Assembly: GCA_036850595.1 (NCBI GenBank)
Contig: CM072159.1
Span: forward strand, 5,545,978-5,609,977
Direction: 5' to 3'
DNA from: Rhyacichthys aspro
Taxonomy: Eukaryota; Chordata; Actinopteri; Gobiiformes; Rhyacichthyidae
DNA length: 64,000 bases
Part shown: positions 58,180-64,000 of the stretch, piece after piece
Layout: every line of letters begins with the position of its first letter
Position numbering within the stretch: the first letter of the stretch is position 1
Made by a program: the position numbers and the translations under genes
The notes under the pieces: generated by a model
What the model saw: only the letters and a program-made list of their open reading frames with translations
Database searches by the model: none
What the model was told of the DNA's origin: nothing

Positions 58180-60699
58180 GTCTTTGTGTCCCCCACTGGA
58201 GAGAGCTGCATCACCAGGATAAACAGCATAGCAAAAAATAGAGTCCCCATATGCAGGTGGTGTAATAGTGAAAACAATTAGACGTGCATAAACAGCGACA
58301 CACAAACACAGGAAGTCCTAACAAAGCTGTCAAACGGGTGCAACTAACTGGATGTGGCAGCCACCAGGGGAGTATTAAAGCCCAGAAGGGGGTCTCCTCT
58401 CTCTTTTCTACCTCTCCATGTGTTCGCCTCTTTGAAGTTTTAATTTTCCTCTTTTCTCTTGTGATAAAAGATTGCAGTCGTATTCAACACGGTGCGCTTG
58501 TGACAGTCTGTCACCACTCATGTAATGCACTATTTTGTAATCCAGAAAAATATGGGATACGAGGGAATGTGTTACATCTGTCTGGATTATAGATAGATTA
58601 TAGACTATTCATATAAAGCCTAAAGGCATAGGAACCTATATTGCAATATCTACAATCTAAGTATATTGCGTTGCATTTGGGGGAAGATTCTCTAAAATAA
58701 GGGTGGATAGTAATTAAAAGGTTAAGTGAAAGCAGTAACCACTTTTTGATTTATAATATGGTGAAATGTCTGTTGGGCCAGATGAGAAAGTATTTGTGCA
58801 TAAGCTGTATGTGAAGGCACAAGCAGATGCAATACCGTAACCTGACAATAGCAACAATTATAACAAGAACTGATGTAAGGTGTAAGTCGACCTGAAACAC
58901 AACTAACCTTAGCATGTAATAAATGCCCATTCCATTCCGCCATTGCAAAACGAGCTATCTGTTGTAAGTAATCTTCTGTATACCACACATGCAAACAGAC
59001 TGTAAGCAATGATCAATCTGGACAATAGTGTTAGGGCTGATCTTGAAACAGAAAGGGGTCACACTAGAAAGACAGGCTGGAGACTTTCTGGATGGATTAG
59101 GCAGGAGTAGTTTATTGACCATCAATACGGGACCTGGAGACAGGACACTCAACACAGTGTAGTATTGAAAATATCAGTCTATCCATGCCTAAAGACTAAA
59201 ATTCAGTCAAATTTGCGTAGACATATCTGCAGTCTGCTGTCAGTCGAAATGTTTCACTGTTTGCCGGTTGCACAAAAGCACTCTCAGTACAAGCAGTGGT
59301 CATGAGCTAACAGACAGTCCAAGAAAGTCAGGCAATGTTGCTTTGACTATATACAACCATACTTCAAAAACCTTTAACATGTTAAATTATACAGCACTCA
59401 CTCAGTGTAATAGGTTTGTAAAGCTTGTGAACTGGGAAAGGCTGTTTTCTGTTTTACTTCACAGAGTATAAAGCTTTACAAACAAAGATGGAAGACGAAC
59501 TCTGTTGATGTAAGTCAGCACCTGGAGGTTTACCTGCTGGGTTTATATAAGGAATATGAAAGGGAGAACAAAAGGATCAAAGGATCATATGTACCCCGAA
59601 ACAGCTCAGAAACAAAAAAGTAAATGCAAAGTGGAATGAAAAGTATTGTCTTATTTGCACTTTAATTAGGCTGAGCATTTTTCTGTTTCTCTCCTGCCAC
59701 ATGAGATACATGTCATCTTGTTTAGTGGGAGTTCAATTGGATAGGTCTGTTTTATATAAAGTAATAAAAAGGCCATCCCGCCAACACCCAACACACACAA
59801 AAGTACAGATGATAACTTTTCCAACATCTTAGAAATGGCACAGAAGATGCATCTCCACACTCCACTGCTTTTATGATTGCACTTTTCGATTGTAGCTCGA
59901 AAATCATTTGTCACTGAAGACAACATCAGATGGTCTAAGCTGGTATATGCATTGCTGATGAGGCACTCAGTCCCCTGCTCCCTTGTCACAATGCAGAGAG
60001 ATACTCCACAATGATATTTGACTAAGCTCCAATCATCTCTCATACATTATATATCTTACTGATTTAGTGATGTCTTTCTGCTTAACCTACATTCATCTCT
60101 GAACAGGTAATCATATGTAAACCCCAGTGCTGTAAAGACCAGCTTCAGCATTTCTTTGGCCCCAGAGTCCCCCAGTACATAAAAGAAACATAAAGCCATA
60201 AGGTCTTTTTAATGTCTCTTTTCATTGCTGCCCTATGTGTCTGTGTGCAAGCTGCTCAGCCACCATCGCTGCTCTGTGGCCAGCTGTGCCACTGCTCCCC
60301 TGGCAGGTAAATGATGAGGCCTGATGAGCTGAGATGGCATTGTGGCGTCAGGTTTTTAAGTACAAATTGCTTTTGCATCCCAATTAGCATGAGTTAACAT
60401 AAAATATGGGTGAGGTAATGTGTTATGACATATGGCAAATAGAACACATTAAAAAAGTGAGAATTATTATCATATTGACCTTCAGGCATCCTTGACATGC
60501 ATGGCTGGTAAAGGATAGTTTTTGATCATTTTCCACAGCGGAAAGCACACAGTTGCATGTAAAACACAGTTGCATATAATTTAGGATGTCATGCTAAACT
60601 GGAGAGAGTGGTTAGCTCCCCCTAAGAAAGGGTGAGATCGCCGACCCAAAAATGTTGGTTTGTACAATAAAAAAAAAAAAATATAAGTGAGGAGTCTGT

Positions 60700-60883
60700 G
60701 TCCTCCCTGACACCGTGGGTTCTCTCGGATCTCCGGCCTCCCACGCCCAAAGAATGGGTTAGGTGAATTGGTGACTCTAAAGTGCCCTAGTGGATAAATG
60801 AGAGTGAATGGTTGTCTGTACTTCAGACCCCCCTAAGGCAAAGTTATAAGCACAAAGGAAAGGGAGAGATGAATGAATGAATG
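60700..60883 (+). repeat. DANA/HE1-like SINE, core and 3' part, plus strand
   Basis: GTGGGTTCTCTCGGATCTCC, GGCCTCCCACGCCCAAAGAA, TAGGTGAATTGGTGACTCTA, AAGTGCCCTAGTGGATAAAT and GAGTGAATGGTTGTCTGTA follow the family order ('GTGGGTTCTCTCCGGGTTCTCCGGC...AAAGACATG...TGAATTGGTGACTCTAAATTGCCC...GTGAATGGTTGT'). It ends in GAATGAATGAATG, the DANA-type tail. The tRNA-like head and part of the 3' body are missing. Confidence 0.75.
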
Positions 60884-61012
60884 TCTAAACTCTTAAATAC
60901 ATAATGGTTCAGTGTAGAGGACTGATTTGCAATAACTAAACCAGTGACTAATAATTAGAGCACTTCTTTCCCTGGACCCTAGACACTCGTGGTTGGGGTG
61001 GTGGTGATGAGT

Positions 61013-61448
61013 AAGGGTGTGTTCACACCTGCTGTGTTTGGTGTGGTTCAAACGGACTCTGGATAAATGCGAATGCTACTCACAAACCTCAGTGCGCACC
61101 AAACATACGCTGAAAACACCTGTAAACAAACAGTTCCAATTGGACTCCCAAGAGCCCAAACAGGAAGAACGTCATTAATTGGTGACGAAAATATCATGTA
61201 ATGTTTAGTTTTCCCAAAAGAGGAAAAATACTGAACCATAAAACATAGGACGAGGGCAGACATAAAGCCCTGAGGGTGGTAAAATGTAATAGTAAAAGTA
61301 AAAGTAGTAAAATTAGCATTTGGGCTAACAGCACCATCTAGTGTGTTTCTTAAAAAAGGCATATTTGTTGTGTTTGGTCCGCATTTTAAAACTAAACTTT
61401 TAAAACATGCGAACTAATGAAACGGACCACAAGTGTGAACGCACCCTT
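61013..61448. mobile_element. Non-autonomous DNA element (MITE), ~436 bp
   Basis: The left terminus AAGGGTGTGTTCACACCTG and the reverse-complemented right terminus AAGGGTGCGTTCACACTTG match at 17 of 19 positions, with weaker similarity continuing inward (GTGTTTGGTG / TTTGGTCCGC blocks). The ends overlap TAA (61012-61014) and TTA (61447-61449), which would fit a PIF/Harbinger-type TWA target with one change, but this is uncertain. The 104-codon minus-strand frame inside is not a recognisable transposase. Confidence 0.72.
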
Positions 61449-64000
61449 AAGGTGGCCAGAGCTTCTCAGTTGAGGTGGTGATGGTGTGGAGGAGGATTGT
61501 GGCACAAGCTGAACAGCTGGGTGAGAGAACAGAGAGGGCACTTTAAATATAGACAGCCTAATGACGATTGGCTTGGACAGGCAGGTGAGGAAGCAACGCC
61601 GGGAGATGAAAGGAATGAGTCTTCCAGGTTCAATTCACACTTCAGCTTCATGACCTGAAGTTAACACTGAAACAGTAACATTGTCAGACTAGGGATTGTT
61701 TCTTCTTTGTTAAAGTTTTTGTAGTTGTGTAATGTGAAAGAAGATATTTTGCTTTGGTGAAAATCTGACTTTTTGAAAATGCCACTTTACATGTGGACAT
61801 GACCTGAGTTTGCTGCACTTCTCTGCCCCTCTATGAATTCTACTCCTTCATTGTCTTTTTTGTTTTGTCCATTCTACAAGGAGCTTATTGTGAATTACCC
61901 CGTTCTGCCGCTATAGCACTGAAAGCCAAAACATCAATGTGAAAGTAATGAACGACCTATTGAGCACGGCAGGCTTAATAATTCAGTTATGTGCTGTGGT
62001 GTGAGCATGCAGTGCACGTATACAAGCTGTTATTAGAGAGCCACTGCAGTGTCTACCAGCTGTGCCAGCTCTCTCCTGGCAAGCTGCATATAGTCACAAA
62101 ACCATCTGTGTCTGCAGGCATCAAGCAGTATATATGTCCTCCTTTAGACCGGCTCTGTACCCCTGCTTCATCCCGAGCTGCACTGATAACGCAAATGCTT
62201 TATTCATGGTGCTTATAAAAACAGACAATGCTGTTCTACTTACAGATCTCTTTTTCTATGTCTTTTCTCATTCACTTTTAAGAGTTTAATGTGACATTAG
62301 CAAGCACAGATTGACTCTGTGAAACTGTCCTTGACCCTTCTCAAATTATAGCTTAATACTGGAATAAAAATGGCAAGAAATTGTATAATGCACAAAGAAG
62401 GAAAGATGATGTTTTGAAAGCTAAGTAGGAACTGAATCTGCTGAAAGTGATAGCCCCTGACCCTGCTATAGAGACTTTAATTAGTGCTATATTTTATTAT
62501 ACAACAGTGTGATGAATCAATTTGCAAGGTACGGAAAAATATAACACCCTGGTGTAAAAGAGAGACAATCCTGGACATAAGAGCACGGTAAAACCCCAGA
62601 CTGTGGCAAATTGTAGTCCATTGTGCTCAGGAGGCTGTCGGTATGATGTGAAGTGCACATCCACCTATTTGGCAAATTGCCTTTGGGGGATTTCATGCTA
62701 TATTGTATCATATTTAGTGTCCTCTTTGTATGACACCTTTATGCATTATAATGCATACATAGATATCCAGCACTGTAGTGCACAGTTACAAGGGATTGTT
62801 ATATTTTCAGATGTTACAGTGACTTTCAACTTTTAGTTTGCTCCAAGGGTTTTCTATTGTACGCCTAGAAATAGCCTGTCCCATTCAGCCCTCTCTTCTC
62901 TTGTCCCAGACAATTTTAAATTTCATTCAGTCACCCTCGGCCCGACAAGCCCAATTTTATGCCTATTATGATGTCTGCTGGCTCGGATATCCCAAACCTG
63001 TGCAGACGCTAACATTTCTGCTGTCATCTTATCTCAGTCTTTCAAAATGATTGAGTGAACTTTCTCATGAAACAAGCAAGTTGGGATGCATTAAAGCTTT
63101 TGTCAAACTTTGGTGACTAATATGAATAGTTTTTTATAGGTTTGCAGAATATTTACTAAATTCCAGGGGGTTTAAAAGTTTAGTTTGAATAGCAAAAATG
63201 AATCCATCGTTTATTTGGTTTTATTTTGTTTGTTTTAGGAGGCCTTTGACTATCTGATTTCTCGTGGTTATTTTTGAGCCTGTTCAAAAGGTTGTTGTGT
63301 CATCCTGTTTCCATAAAGTATACATTTGAGCAAATATATTTTTTAATGTAGCCATTGCTCTCTGTTCAGAGGTCATGAACTACGGGCCGTCTGTGTCACA
63401 CTTGTGCAGAGAAACACTGCTTAAATGACCTGCATGTCCTTGTGACAATAGTTACATCGTAGTATCACCTCTAAACTGCATTTTTCAAACCCTATATTTC
63501 ATGTGTGCAAATTAGAATGTTCTGCTTTTCTTTTGTGGTTAACTGGAAGCAAAGCATGATATATGTTTATTCCCAGGAGAGCATCAGTCCATCCCCTCCC
63601 TCTGATACGCCCCCGTCCACATGTGCGACACCATCCAGTCTATTATTGCTCCAGTGGGAGTTATTTATTTTCCTCTGGTAACATTTACTTTTTGTGCATG
63701 TGTGTGGGAGAGAGGACGTTTGTGGATCAGAGGTTGGTATCTCAGCTGTATCTTTACATGAACACTGAAGTAAATAAAGATATGTTATTTATGAACGCTG
63801 TAGGCAAATGTGCGTTGTAAAAAAAAGATCACATGACACTATCTGGAGGGAGTAGTTGACATCTGGTTCATCCACAGTCTATCTCTGGTTAAACGGAAAC
63901 GTTACTGAACGGCTTTTATACCAGTAGTGCAACTATGACACTGAAAAACTATTGCTATACATACTTTTTTATTCTGTTTAGACTGCTTATTTTTGGCTGT
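61449..64000. other. Non-coding stretch with a candidate conserved element
   Basis: No gene is recognised. Positions 62880-63055 are evenly composed (TAAATTTCATTCAG, CCCAATTTTATGCC, TATTATGATG words) and may be conserved. Two overlapping plus-strand frames at 61991-62289 have unrecognised translations. The window ends in unassigned sequence. Confidence 0.45.

Larger units (their letters stand above)
56713..60699. other. Non-coding stretch, no gene recognised
   Basis: Open frames up to 125 codons (59666-60043 minus) are unrecognised. A pyrimidine-rich zone and an A20 run are listed separately. An A13 run sits at 60669-60681, just before the next SINE fragment. Confidence 0.5.

Noticed and set aside
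1..64000. CRISPR arrays, operons, prophage, rRNA or bacterial features
   Set aside because: No spaced identical repeats, no Shine-Dalgarno-linked gene runs and no rRNA signatures; repeat content is that of an animal genome.

Overview
This window looks like vertebrate nuclear DNA, most likely from a ray-finned (teleost) fish. The evidence is indirect but consistent. The sequence is AT-leaning with long intergenic or intronic stretches and no dense coding, operons or bacterial signals. It carries many decayed copies of repeats typical of teleosts: a DANA/HE1-like tRNA-derived SINE, two Tc1/mariner-type fragments, hAT-type miniature elements, and other terminal-inverted-repeat MITEs. Family assignments come from remembered consensus sequences, not from a search.

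No protein-coding gene, rRNA, tRNA or CRISPR array can be supported. The long open frames (up to about 180 codons) resemble no protein I recognise and are mostly at the length expected by chance. The only recognisable coding sequence is a broken N-terminal piece of a Tc1-type transposase on the minus strand near 46.4-46.7 kb. The window therefore reads as a gene desert or part of a very large intron.

Layout: 1-18.4 kb is mostly unique non-coding DNA with simple repeats, one old repeat fragment (2.2 kb) and an extreme poly-T/poly-C block at 9.9-10.07 kb that may be a sequencing or assembly artefact. 18.4-24.1 kb is a cluster of five SINE fragments in both orientations plus one copy of an unnamed 210-bp repeat. 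25.8-28.5 kb holds a MITE, a perfect 13-bp-stem hairpin, a Tc1-type terminal fragment and a possible LINE tail. 33.2-34.1 kb is a nest: the second copy of the 210-bp repeat, a 70-bp hAT remnant, and a 311-bp hAT-type element with a perfect 8-bp target duplication that contains a six-unit 21-bp minisatellite. 34.1-41.5 kb is largely featureless. 41.5-43.4 kb carries repeat-like DNA including a perfect CTCF-type core motif. 46.4-46.8 kb is the truncated Tc1 element. 49.1 kb and 60.7 kb carry further SINE pieces. 56.16-56.71 kb is a well-preserved 547-bp MITE flanked by TA, and 61.0-61.45 kb is another MITE.

Between the repeats, several stretches of even composition with homeodomain-type TAATTA/ATTA cores (about 12.5, 25.0-25.5, 27.2-27.5, 35.9-36.1, 52.5 and 62.9 kb) look like candidate conserved non-coding elements; only a cross-species alignment can decide. 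I found no convincing new biological system. The most worthwhile leads are the two hairpins (26.53 and 48.39 kb), the unnamed repeat pair, the minisatellite captured inside a hAT element, and the candidate nuclear-receptor (DR1) and CTCF-type motifs.
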